Source of the DNA: Methanoculleus sp. UBA208 | GTDB taxonomy: Archaea > Halobacteriota > Methanomicrobia > Methanomicrobiales > Methanoculleaceae | Reading direction: 5' to 3' | Assembly (NCBI RefSeq): GCF_002498065.1 | Contig: NZ_DAFZ01000014.1 | Location: 13,339-32,149 of the forward strand | DNA length: 18,811 bases | Shown here: positions 12,302 through 18,811 of the stretch, piece by piece | Numbering within the stretch: the first letter of the stretch is position 1 | Layout of the letters: every line of letters begins with the position of its first letter | Program-made: the position numbers and the translations under genes | Notes under the pieces: generated by a model | Database searches by the model: none | What the model was told of the DNA's origin: nothing | What the model saw: only the letters and a program-made list of their open reading frames with translations

Positions 12302-13771
12302 TCACCGGGTGCGCCCGAAGTCGATGAAGCCTTTGTAGGGATCCGCCGCCAGCAGGCGGACGCGCACCCTCTGGCCGACCCTGAGACCCTGCTCGCCCAG
12401 CACGACCCTCCCTTCGGCGGGCGGGTCGATCAGCCGAACATACGTCCCCTTCTCCGAGGCGCCGGTGACGAACGCATCGAACGTCTCGCCGATCCTCTCC
12501 CGGAGCAGGACCGCGGCCGCGGCCTTCCGGACGAAGCGTTCGACCTTCTGGGACGCCTTCTCCCGTTCGGTCAGCCGGGCGGCGAGTTCGTCGAGTTCGG
12601 CTGGCGTATATGGGGAGACGGGCTCTCCGTCGACGACCGATTTCACCAGTCGCTGGATGATGAGGTCGACGTAGCGCCGGTTCGGGGCGGTGCCGTGGGT
12701 GTAGTCGGTGACGGCGAGGGCGAAGTGGCCTATCGGCTCGTCGCCCGGCCGGAAGGCCACGTACTCGCCCGCCCCCATGAGTTTCACCACCGTCAGCGAG
12801 AGGTCGGGGAAGCGGTCGGGGTCGGCCGTTTTCTGCCGGATGAGGAACCGGGTGAGCGCCTCCGCGTCCGGCCCGCCGGGGAGCGTCTCGCCGCGCTCCG
12901 CCGCCTCCCGGACGATCCCCTCCCAGTTCTTCGGTGTGCGGACGACCCGGTGGATCATGGGGAGATCGGCGTCGTTCAAGAACGCCGTCAGGGTTCCGTT
13001 CGCCGCGACCATGAACTCCTCGATCAGGCACCGCGCGCGGTTCTGCTCCTGGACGACGAGGCCCATGACCCGGTTGTCCTCAACGACGGGTTCGGCCTCG
13101 ATCGTCTCGAGGGCGAGCGCTCCTCGCTCCGTGCGGCTCTTCCTCATCCGCACCGCGGCCTCGTCCTGGAGGAGGACCTGCTCCGCGAGACCCGGCGTCT
13201 CCTCGATCGCCCGGGGAGCGGGGGCGCTCCCTTCCAGCCAGTCGCCGACCTCCTCGTAGACGAGTTTTGCCCGGTTCGCGACGATTGCCCGGTAGACGTC
13301 GCCGGGTACCGTGCTTCCGTCCGGGAGAACGGTGTACTCGATGACGATCGCCATCCGGTCCCGGCCGGGCAGGAGCGAGGTGATGCCTGCCGAGAGGCGG
13401 TCGGGCAGCATCGGGAAGGTCGTAACGCCGGTGTAGACCGAGGTCCCGTTGTGGGCGGCGTGCCGGTCCGTCTCCGAATCTTTGGGGACGTAAACGTCGA
13501 CGTCGGCGATGGCAATCCTGACCCGGATCTCCCCGTTCTGCCCTTCTTCGCAGACCTCGATCTGGTCGAGATCCTCTGAGTCGTGATTGTCGATCGACGA
13601 CCATGGGAGCGAGCGGAGGTCGCGGGGGTCGTCGAGGGTGTCCGGGAAGATCTTCGCGTCGAGAGCCTCGATTTCGCGGAGGACGGACGGCGGGAAGGCC
13701 GGGATGAAACCGTACTGCCGCATCGCCGCCCACGCGATGGTGTTCAGGTCGACGGGCTGCTGGTTCTGCAT
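12302..13771 (-). CDS. RNB-domain (RNase II/R-like) exoribonuclease
   Basis: A 489-residue RNB protein without the N-terminal cold-shock domains of E. coli RNase II/R. The catalytic loop SSIDNHDSEDLDQ (58-70) places D61, D67 and D69 on the metal-binding aspartates of RNase II. The fourth aspartate of that set is Q70 here, a change I recall in archaeal and some bacterial relatives. The substrate-cradling Arg motif appears as HGTAPNRRYVDLIIQR in the second half. An S1-like RNA-binding barrel fills about 425-489. Family enzymes degrade RNA from the 3' end. ATG 13771 has no SD but lies 28-29 nt from a TATA box, so the mRNA is probably leaderless. A long opposite-strand frame across this gene is a GC artefact. 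Confidence 0.88.
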   Translation of the reverse strand: MQNQQPVDLNTIAWAAMRQYGFIPAFPPSVLREIEALDAKIFPDTLDDPRDLRSLPWSSIDNHDSEDLDQIEVCEEGQNGEIRVRIAIADVDVYVPKDSETDRHAAHNGTSVYTGVTTFPMLPDRLSAGITSLLPGRDRMAIVIEYTVLPDGSTVPGDVYRAIVANRAKLVYEEVGDWLEGSAPAPRAIEETPGLAEQVLLQDEAAVRMRKSRTERGALALETIEAEPVVEDNRVMGLVVQEQNRARCLIEEFMVAANGTLTAFLNDADLPMIHRVVRTPKNWEGIVREAAERGETLPGGPDAEALTRFLIRQKTADPDRFPDLSLTVVKLMGAGEYVAFRPGDEPIGHFALAVTDYTHGTAPNRRYVDLIIQRLVKSVVDGEPVSPYTPAELDELAARLTEREKASQKVERFVRKAAAAVLLRERIGETFDAFVTGASEKGTYVRLIDPPAEGRVVLGEQGLRVGQRVRVRLLAADPYKGFIDFGRTR

Positions 13772-13795
13772 CTGATGGAGAGATTCGTTTGCGGG

Positions 13796-13803
13796 TATAA
13801 ATA
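13796..13803 (-). promoter_or_regulatory. TATA box of the RNB gene (leaderless)
   Basis: On the minus strand this reads TATTTATA, centred about 28-29 nt from ATG 13771. It gives the RNB gene its own promoter in the 91-nt gap behind phoU. Confidence 0.65.
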
Positions 13804-13862
13804 ATGGCCCGTGAACGCCCTATCAGCGGCGCCCTTGAGCCGTTCTCATCGTGCCGGACGGT

Positions 13863-14513
13863 TCACCGGATCTCGATCCGCTCGCCCGTCACCATGTAGT
13901 GTACCTTCTCCGCGATCTTGCATGCGTGGTCCCCGCAGCGTTCGAGGTACCGTGCGATCATCACATAGTTCGTGCACCTCGTGATGTTTTTTGGATCCTC
14001 CATCATGTAGGTGAGGCATTCGCGGAATATGGAGTACCTGAGGGCGTCGACAGCCTCCTCCCTCTCCACGATATCGTGTATCGCAGCGAGATCTTCACGT
14101 TCGAAGGCGACCAGCGCATCCGTGACCATCCCGCCGACGAGATCGCCCATGTGGGGGATGCTGACGAGGTTTCCCACGTGCGGGGCGTCGGCGAGATCGG
14201 GCACGACGATGGCGATGTCTTTCCCGTATCGCCCGATGCGGTACAGGTTCGTGATCACCTTCATCGAGGCTGCAATCGTCCGCAGGTCTTTTGCCATCGG
14301 CTGATAGAGAGCGATGAGCCGCAGGCACTTCTGTTCGATCTCGTGATCCTGGTCCGAGATCCTCTTCTTATCCTCCTCAATTGATCCGGCCAGCGCCACA
14401 TCCCGGCTCTCCAGTGCCTCAAGCGACCGGTCCAGCATGTCCCGTGCGAGATAGCCCATCTCCAGGACATCCGTCTTTAGGGATGCAAGTTCCGTATGAG
14501 ATTTATCCACCAT
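13863..14513 (-). CDS. phoU: PhoU phosphate-transport regulator
   Basis: A 216-residue all-helical protein of PhoU length, with two PhoU-type three-helix repeats (about 10-100 and 115-210). Diagnostic blocks are IEQKCLRLIALYQPMAKDLRTIAASMKVITNLYRIGRYG in the first half (given here as the family's D-LR-I-K---LERIGD-like region) and YVMIARYLERCGDHACKIAEKVHYMVTGE in the second. PhoU dampens Pst uptake and passes phosphate status to signalling partners; archaea often lack PhoR/PhoB, and none is seen here. ATG 14513 is 7 nt after the pstB stop, so the gene is the last of the pst operon. The next gene down has its own promoter. Confidence 0.95.
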   Translation of the reverse strand: MVDKSHTELASLKTDVLEMGYLARDMLDRSLEALESRDVALAGSIEEDKKRISDQDHEIEQKCLRLIALYQPMAKDLRTIAASMKVITNLYRIGRYGKDIAIVVPDLADAPHVGNLVSIPHMGDLVGGMVTDALVAFEREDLAAIHDIVEREEAVDALRYSIFRECLTYMMEDPKNITRCTNYVMIARYLERCGDHACKIAEKVHYMVTGERIEIR

Positions 14514-14520
14514 GGTCTTT

Positions 14521-15282
14521 CTACCCGAACCGTCCGGTGATGTAGTTCTCCGTCAGTTCTTCTGCGGGATCCTCGAAGATCCGCGTGGTTTTGTCGAATT
14601 CGATCAACTTTCCCAGGTACATGAACCCGGTATATTCGCTTGCCCGTGCCGCCTGCTGCATGTTGTGCGTGACGATGACGACGGTGTGCTCCCGGGCGAT
14701 CTGGATGATGAGATCCTCGATCTTTGCCGTAGCGATGGGGTCGAGAGCGGAGCAGGGTTCGTCCATCAGGATGACTTCGGGTTCGACCGCAAGGCACCGT
14801 GCAATGCAGAGCCTCTGCTGCTGCCCGCCCGAGAGGGCGAGCGCGGGCTCATAGAGCCTGTCCTTCACTTCGTCCCAGAGCGCGGCGCCCCTCAGGCTAT
14901 CCTCGACGATGCGGTCGAGCACCTTCTTCTCGCTCACCCCGTGAATACGGGGGCCGTAAGCGACGTTGTCGTAGATGCTCTTTGGGAAGGGGTTCGGTTT
15001 CTGGAAGACCATGCCGATCTTTTCGCGGATCGTGTATACGTCCGCACGGGGGTCGTGGATATCGTTCCCGTTGAACAGGATCTCTCCGGTTACCCTGGAC
15101 GAATCGATGAGATCGTTCATCCGATTGCAGCACCGGAGAAGGGTTGATTTCCCGCATCCCGAAGGGCCGATAAGGGCCGTGACCGTGTTTTTCGGTATGC
15201 GAACCGAGATGTCGATGAGGGCATGCTTCTGCCCGTACCAGAGGTTGAGGCATTTTGTTTCAAGAATTGCGGATTCACCCAT
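14521..15282 (-). CDS. pstB: Phosphate ABC transporter ATPase PstB
   Basis: A 253-residue ABC ATPase, the normal PstB length. It has Walker A GPSGCGKST, a Q-loop in VFQKPNPFP, the signature LSGGQQQRL, Walker B VILMDEP with the SALDP D-loop, and the switch His in VTHNMQQAARAS. KPNPFPKSIYDNVAYGPRIHG is diagnostic for PstB. It hydrolyses ATP to drive phosphate through the PstC/PstA channel at the inner face of the membrane. ATG 15282 begins 2 nt after the permease stop with AGGTGAT as SD inside the permease gene, implying coupled translation. The open frame continues far upstream (to 16971) only as a shadow of the permease gene. Confidence 0.96.
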   Translation of the reverse strand: MGESAILETKCLNLWYGQKHALIDISVRIPKNTVTALIGPSGCGKSTLLRCCNRMNDLIDSSRVTGEILFNGNDIHDPRADVYTIREKIGMVFQKPNPFPKSIYDNVAYGPRIHGVSEKKVLDRIVEDSLRGAALWDEVKDRLYEPALALSGGQQQRLCIARCLAVEPEVILMDEPCSALDPIATAKIEDLIIQIAREHTVVIVTHNMQQAARASEYTGFMYLGKLIEFDKTTRIFEDPAEELTENYITGRFG

Positions 15283-15284
15283 TT

Positions 15285-17195
15285 TTACATCACCTTTGCC
15301 CGGTGGCACCGCCGCCGGACGAGTATTGCAATGAGGTAGATCGAGAGCACCATGAGGAGGAGCACGAGAGCCGTCCCGTACTTCTGTGCGGATGCCCCCG
15401 GGACGCTCGTGGTGAGGATGAAGAGGTGATAGGGAAGGGCCATCACCGGTTCGGAGAGCGACGACGGGAGGTATCTGCTGCTGAAGACCACCGCGGTGAA
15501 CATGATGGGAGCCGTCTCGCCTGCAGCCCGCCCGATGGAAAGGATCGCCCCGGTGAGGATCCCGGGGAGCGCCGGGGGGAGAACCACCCGCCAGATCGTC
15601 TGCCACTTCGTTGCCCCGAGCGCGTAGCTCCCTTCCCGGAGGGAGTGGGGGATCGACCGGAGCGACTCTTCGGTCGTCCGTATGATCGTGGGGAGAATCA
15701 TCAGTGCAAGGGTGATCTGCCCGGCGATCATCGAGACGCCGAAGTTCAAGAAGAGGACGAGGAACGCAAACCCGAACAGCCCGAAGACAATGGACGGCGT
15801 CCCGTTCAGCAGATCCACCGCCGCACGGATGCCTCGTGTCAGCGGGGTGTCGGCCGTGTACTCGATGAGGTAGACGGCCGTCGCAATCCCGAGCGGAAAA
15901 GCAACCGCCAGCGCTCCTCCCACGAGGTAGAGCGTCCCGACGATCGCGGGGAAGATCCCCCCCGCTCTCCCGAGGTCGCTCGGGGACCCGGTCAGGAACT
16001 CCCAGGTGATCGCTCCGGCCCCGTTGACGACGATCTCGGCGATGATCACGCCGAGGACCGCGATCACGCTGATAACCGAGAGCGCTATCAGGGAGAATGC
16101 AAACCGCTGCGCGGTTATCGGGTGGAGGATCCTCGTTTGGGGCCGGACGAAGTCCCGGACGGCCCGGGCAACCCGCACGAACGGCACCGATGCGGCTCCT
16201 GCCCATCCGGGCGGCGTGGGCCGTGACGTTCGCTGTATACGGTTTATAATGAGCCTTGCCGTGCTGTTGACGGCGAGCGTGATGATGAGCAGGACAACCG
16301 CGACGCCGAAGAGCGCGTGGTAGTGCTGGCTCCCGAACGCGACTTCGCCCATCTCGATGCCCAGCGTTCCGGTCAGCGTCCGCACGGGGGAGAAGACGTT
16401 GAGGATCGGGTCCGGGATGACGGCGGCGTTCCCCGTGACCATGAGCACCGCCATCGTCTCGCCGATGGCGCGTCCCATCCCGAGGATGATCGCTGCGCTG
16501 ATGCCGGAGAGCGCACCCGGCACGATGACGTTTTTGATAGTCTGCCAGTGGTTTGCTCCGAGGGCAAGGCTGCCTTCCCTGAACTCGCGGGGGACCGAAC
16601 CGATGGCGTCCTCGGCGACGCTCGTGATCGTCGGGATGGCCATGATCGCGAGGAGGATCGAGCCTGCAAGCCAGCTGGAGCCCGACGGCTGGTCGAAGGC
16701 AACGCGTATCCAGTCGGTCAAAAGGATCAGGCCGAAGAACCCGTAGACGACGGAAGGGATGCCGGCCAGCAGTTCGACGGCAGGCTTGACGACCGCTTTC
16801 GTCCCCGGCCCGGCGATCTCCGCGATGTAGACGGCCGTACCGATGCTGAGCGGGACGGCGATGACCATCGCGAGCGCCATCACCAGCAGCGTGCCGACGA
16901 TGAGCGGAAGTACACCAAAGATCGGGTTCTGACCGGCCGGGTTCCAGTCCTGGCCGGTTAAGAAGTGCCACGGGCCGGTCTCAAGAACGATCTGGTATCC
17001 GTCACGAAGCAGGAAGACTATGATGAAGAAGACGGCGATGATCGCAAAGAGCGCGACGGAGAAGAGCAGTTTGCCGACGATTCTGTCGACAAGCTGCCTC
17101 TTTGCTCCGGCAGAGGAGGGATCGATCCTGACTTCGGGTCGCCGGAGCCGTCCGAAGCCCTGGAACGGAACCAGCGCAGCCTGTTCTTTCTTCAT
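15285..17195 (-). CDS. Fused phosphate permease PstC-PstA
   Basis: One 636-residue frame holds both Pst permease subunits. Residues about 36-322 are PstC-like, with an EAA loop EGSLALGANHWQTI at 207-220. Residues about 366-628 are PstA-like, with EGSYALGATKWQTI at 521-534. Each half has about six membrane segments and one EAA loop for contact with PstB. The joining region (323-365) is Arg/Pro rich and basic. No stop lies between the halves. Within the join GTG 16187 (V337) has AGGAG 8 nt upstream, so free PstA could also be made. ATG 17195 has GGAG 8-9 nt upstream and follows pstS by 33 nt. Most organisms encode the two subunits separately; a sequencing error that removes a stop is the main alternative. 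Confidence 0.92.
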   Translation of the reverse strand: MKKEQAALVPFQGFGRLRRPEVRIDPSSAGAKRQLVDRIVGKLLFSVALFAIIAVFFIIVFLLRDGYQIVLETGPWHFLTGQDWNPAGQNPIFGVLPLIVGTLLVMALAMVIAVPLSIGTAVYIAEIAGPGTKAVVKPAVELLAGIPSVVYGFFGLILLTDWIRVAFDQPSGSSWLAGSILLAIMAIPTITSVAEDAIGSVPREFREGSLALGANHWQTIKNVIVPGALSGISAAIILGMGRAIGETMAVLMVTGNAAVIPDPILNVFSPVRTLTGTLGIEMGEVAFGSQHYHALFGVAVVLLIITLAVNSTARLIINRIQRTSRPTPPGWAGAASVPFVRVARAVRDFVRPQTRILHPITAQRFAFSLIALSVISVIAVLGVIIAEIVVNGAGAITWEFLTGSPSDLGRAGGIFPAIVGTLYLVGGALAVAFPLGIATAVYLIEYTADTPLTRGIRAAVDLLNGTPSIVFGLFGFAFLVLFLNFGVSMIAGQITLALMILPTIIRTTEESLRSIPHSLREGSYALGATKWQTIWRVVLPPALPGILTGAILSIGRAAGETAPIMFTAVVFSSRYLPSSLSEPVMALPYHLFILTTSVPGASAQKYGTALVLLLMVLSIYLIAILVRRRCHRAKVM

Positions 17196-17228
17196 GGTCG
17201 CTCCGGGCGATCGAACAAGGAGGCCCGG

Positions 17229-18086
17229 TCACTCCTGCACCGGTATGTAGTCGACGCTCGCCACGATCTCCTGCCCTTCTTCGCTCATGATGAAGTCGAG
17301 GTACTGCCGGGCAAGACCATCCGGCTCTCCGTTCGTCAGCATGAAGAGCGGCCGGCTGATCGGGTACTTCTTACTTGTAATGTTCTCAAGCGTGGGTTCA
17401 ACGGCGGTCCCGCCGACGTCCAGCCACAGCGCCTTCACGCCCCCGGTGTAGCCGAGGCCGACGTAACCGATCGCGCCGGGGGTCCGGGATACTTTCTGCT
17501 GGATCCCGCCGTTCGAGTTGAACTCCTCCTGCGTTTTGACGAAGTCCTCTTTCTTCAGCACGTACTCGGAGAAGAACTCCCGCGTTCCCGACGCGCTGTC
17601 TCTCCCGACGACGACGATCTGCTCCTCAGGCCCGCCGACCTGGTCCCAGGTCGTGTAGGTGCCGTTGTAGATGCCCCGCACCTCGTCAAGCGTGAGGCTG
17701 TCGACGGTGTTCTCCGGGTTGACGATGAGAAGGATCGCATCATCGGCGATGTGATGCCTGACGAGACCGGGGTAGCCTGTGGCCTCCTCGGATTTGAGGT
17801 CTCTCGAGGTCATGCCGATATCCGCGGTCCCCTCGCCGACGGCTTTGATCCCGACGCTCGAGCCTCCCCCGCTCACCATGATGTCGGCGGAGGCATCTCT
17901 CTCTTCGAATGCTTCCTTCGTTTTTTCGGCGATGGGCAATACCGTCGTCGATCCCGTTACCGTGATGTGTTGCGGCGTCGAAGAATCGGAAGATTGACCG
18001 CCGACACACCCGGCCGCCATCAGAAGGACAACGAAAATGCCGGCGACGGCAACCGTGGTCGCACCAGACAGACTCTTTCCTGTCAT
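17229..18086 (-). CDS. pstS: Phosphate-binding lipoprotein PstS
   Basis: A 285-residue substrate-binding protein. It starts MTGKSL, has a hydrophobic stretch and the lipobox LMAAGC, so C27 should carry the lipid anchor on the outer face of the membrane. Phosphate-contact loops of the PstS family are visible: TGSTTVLPI, SGGGSSVGI and DSASGTREFF. The order DIGMTSRDLKSEE and GAIGYVGLGY also fit. It captures phosphate and delivers it to the PstC/PstA channel. ATG 18086 is preferred to 18143: it gives a proper signal peptide and is 28-29 nt from a TATA box, as expected for a leaderless mRNA. It is the first gene of the pst operon. Confidence 0.95.
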   Translation of the reverse strand: MTGKSLSGATTVAVAGIFVVLLMAAGCVGGQSSDSSTPQHITVTGSTTVLPIAEKTKEAFEERDASADIMVSGGGSSVGIKAVGEGTADIGMTSRDLKSEEATGYPGLVRHHIADDAILLIVNPENTVDSLTLDEVRGIYNGTYTTWDQVGGPEEQIVVVGRDSASGTREFFSEYVLKKEDFVKTQEEFNSNGGIQQKVSRTPGAIGYVGLGYTGGVKALWLDVGGTAVEPTLENITSKKYPISRPLFMLTNGEPDGLARQYLDFIMSEEGQEIVASVDYIPVQE

Positions 18087-18110
18087 GGTATGAACGGAAG
18101 ATACGAAGGC

Positions 18111-18118
18111 GTATATTG
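18111..18118 (-). promoter_or_regulatory. TATA box of the pst operon (leaderless)
   Basis: On the minus strand this reads CAATATAC, centred about 28-29 nt from ATG 18086. A second AT element (CCTATATC on the minus strand, near 18131-18139) lies farther up. No SD precedes ATG 18086. Confidence 0.5.
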
Positions 18119-18169
18119 GTTCTCGACGTCGGATATAGGGCACTCAATAATCACATAGCAGTATTGTTT

Positions 18170-18256
18170 TTCCGGAGAAGTGCCTTCCCTGGAGGCGCTG
18201 TTTGAACACAGCGCGAAAAGGTATTCATGATATCCGGGAACGACGCTTCTCCGGAA
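18170..18256 (-). repeat. 11-bp inverted repeat enclosing a hairpin, upstream of pst
   Basis: TTCCGGAGAAG (18170-18180) and CTTCTCCGGAA (18246-18256) are perfect complements. Between them GCGCTGT (18195-18201) and ACAGCGC (18208-18214) form a 7-bp hairpin. The element lies between the methyltransferase stop and the pst promoter; it may be a terminator, operator pair or structured RNA. Confidence 0.5.
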
Positions 18257-18305
18257 CGGATCTCTGCACCCCGCCGTGCGGCTCCAATAAAGGGGCCGTA
18301 CCCCC

Positions 18306-18811
18306 TTACTCTTCCCTCTTCTCCCACCAGACCGCCGCGGTCGGCCGTACCGTCGTCTCGACGTACTTCCCGGATTCGTTTTTGCGGAGCGCCCGGGCGA
18401 AGTACTCCCTGACGGGAGCGAGATCCTCTATCCCGGGGTTGTGCATCGCCGCCCATGTCCGGGCGGCCTCTTCGGGGGAATCGTAGACCGCGTCCCAGAC
18501 GGCACGATAAATCCTGACGTTCGGGTAGATTCCGGCGTCGTGGAGGATGTTGACGGGGTAGATGTAGTCCGGATACCCCTTCCGCAAGGCCGCTTCTTCT
18601 CCGAAGACTGCCCGGTAGAGCGCCATCTCGTCGGGGCTCCGCCACTCTCCCGCGTGCCAGAAGATGTAGACCGCCCGGAGAGCCGCGGCGTCGAGCTTCT
18701 CCAGGGCGGCGGCGAGGTCGTAGAACCCGAGCGAGAACGCCGCGACGACCACGTCGTGCGGCTCGATGTCCCTGCCGATCACGGTATCTTCCCAGCGCAT
18801 CTTAACGCAGG
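18306..18811 (-). CDS. Probable SAM-dependent methyltransferase, C-terminal part
   Basis: About 168 residues are visible; the frame stays open to the window edge, so the gene starts outside. The internal ATG at 18800 is unlikely to be the start, since the sequence there reads straight into a conserved region. HDVVVAAFSLGFYDLAAALEKLDAAA fits the strand-4/helix/strand-5 region of a class I methyltransferase, followed by AVYIFW and a long acidic, aromatic C-terminal part with YPVNILHDAGIYPNVRIY. The SAM-binding glycine loop, normally N-terminal, is not in the window, so the call rests on the later region only. It lies upstream of the pst operon on the same strand, separated by 219 nt with a promoter and repeats. 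Confidence 0.6.
   Translation of the reverse strand, partial: CVKMRWEDTVIGRDIEPHDVVVAAFSLGFYDLAAALEKLDAAALRAVYIFWHAGEWRSPDEMALYRAVFGEEAALRKGYPDYIYPVNILHDAGIYPNVRIYRAVWDAVYDSPEEAARTWAAMHNPGIEDLAPVREYFARALRKNESGKYVETTVRPTAAVWWEKREE

Noticed and set aside
12248..13579. 443-codon open frame on the plus strand across the RNB gene
   Set aside because: It is opposite a clear RNB gene, is Arg/Asp/Pro rich with no recognisable domain, and arises from high GC at codon third positions.
15255..16226. 323-codon plus-strand frame opposite pstA
   Set aside because: It is a low-complexity Arg/Glu/Asp/Gly translation typical of an antisense shadow.
15283..16971. Upstream extension of the pstB frame (816 codons in all)
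   Set aside because: The extension is a frame-shifted shadow of the PstC-PstA gene, Arg/His/Pro rich; true PstB begins at 15282 with an SD.
16965..18158. 397-codon plus-strand frame opposite pstS
   Set aside because: It lies antisense to a well-supported PstS gene and its translation is unlike any protein family.

Overview
The window looks like chromosome from a GC-rich methanogenic euryarchaeon, most likely Methanomicrobiales (Methanoculleus or a close relative). Support: archaeal TATA-type promoters, GGTGATC-type Shine-Dalgarno (SD) sites, an archaeal RibL-type FAD synthase, a DUF61/UPF0216 protein, a PAS-GAF-PAS sensor with archaeal character, and archaeal-style RNB nuclease and phosphate operon. 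The genus is an inference from protein flavour; no 16S or mcr gene is present. No tRNA, rRNA, CRISPR array, insertion sequence or prophage was seen.

Layout. 1-296: tail of a secreted DUF4399-like protein. 390-1932 (+): JAMM/MPN metalloprotease, RibL (4-nt overlap) and a small multidrug-export-type membrane protein. 2149-3768 (+): PAS-GAF-PAS sensor ending in a DHp-like helix pair with no ATPase domain. 3777-4460 (-): YgjP/DUF45 metallopeptidase, divergent from a MerR-like coiled-coil regulator (4586-5185, +). 5333-5611 (+): a small membrane protein behind a strong AT-rich promoter, tail-to-tail with a DUF61 protein (5598-6029, -). 6250-7269 (+): membrane-anchored M28 peptidase. 7492-7791 (+): unrecognised 99-aa protein. 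7993-8379 (+): SnoaL/NTF2-like protein behind a strongly structured leader. 8533-9483 (-): tandem-Cache lipoprotein, divergent from a LUD-domain protein (9621-10313, +). 10555-11376 (+): MscS channel. 11791-12132 (+): 113-aa membrane protein built from an internal duplication. 12302-13771 (-): RNB exoribonuclease.

The right end is a phosphate-uptake operon on the minus strand, read 18086 to 13863: pstS, a single fused pstC-pstA reading frame, pstB, phoU. PstS would capture phosphate outside the cell, the fused permease would form the channel, PstB would power it, and PhoU would tie transport to signalling. Upstream of it is the C-terminal half of a probable SAM-dependent methyltransferase cut by the window edge.

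Most noteworthy: the PstC-PstA fusion with a plausible internal ribosome site; several perfect hairpins directly 5' of SD sites; the duplicated small membrane protein with a multi-hairpin 3' region; an 11-bp inverted repeat upstream of the pst promoter; and a consistent 28-30 nt TATA-to-start spacing pointing to leaderless mRNAs. No clear undescribed multi-gene system was found; most of the window is ordinary methanogen chromosome.
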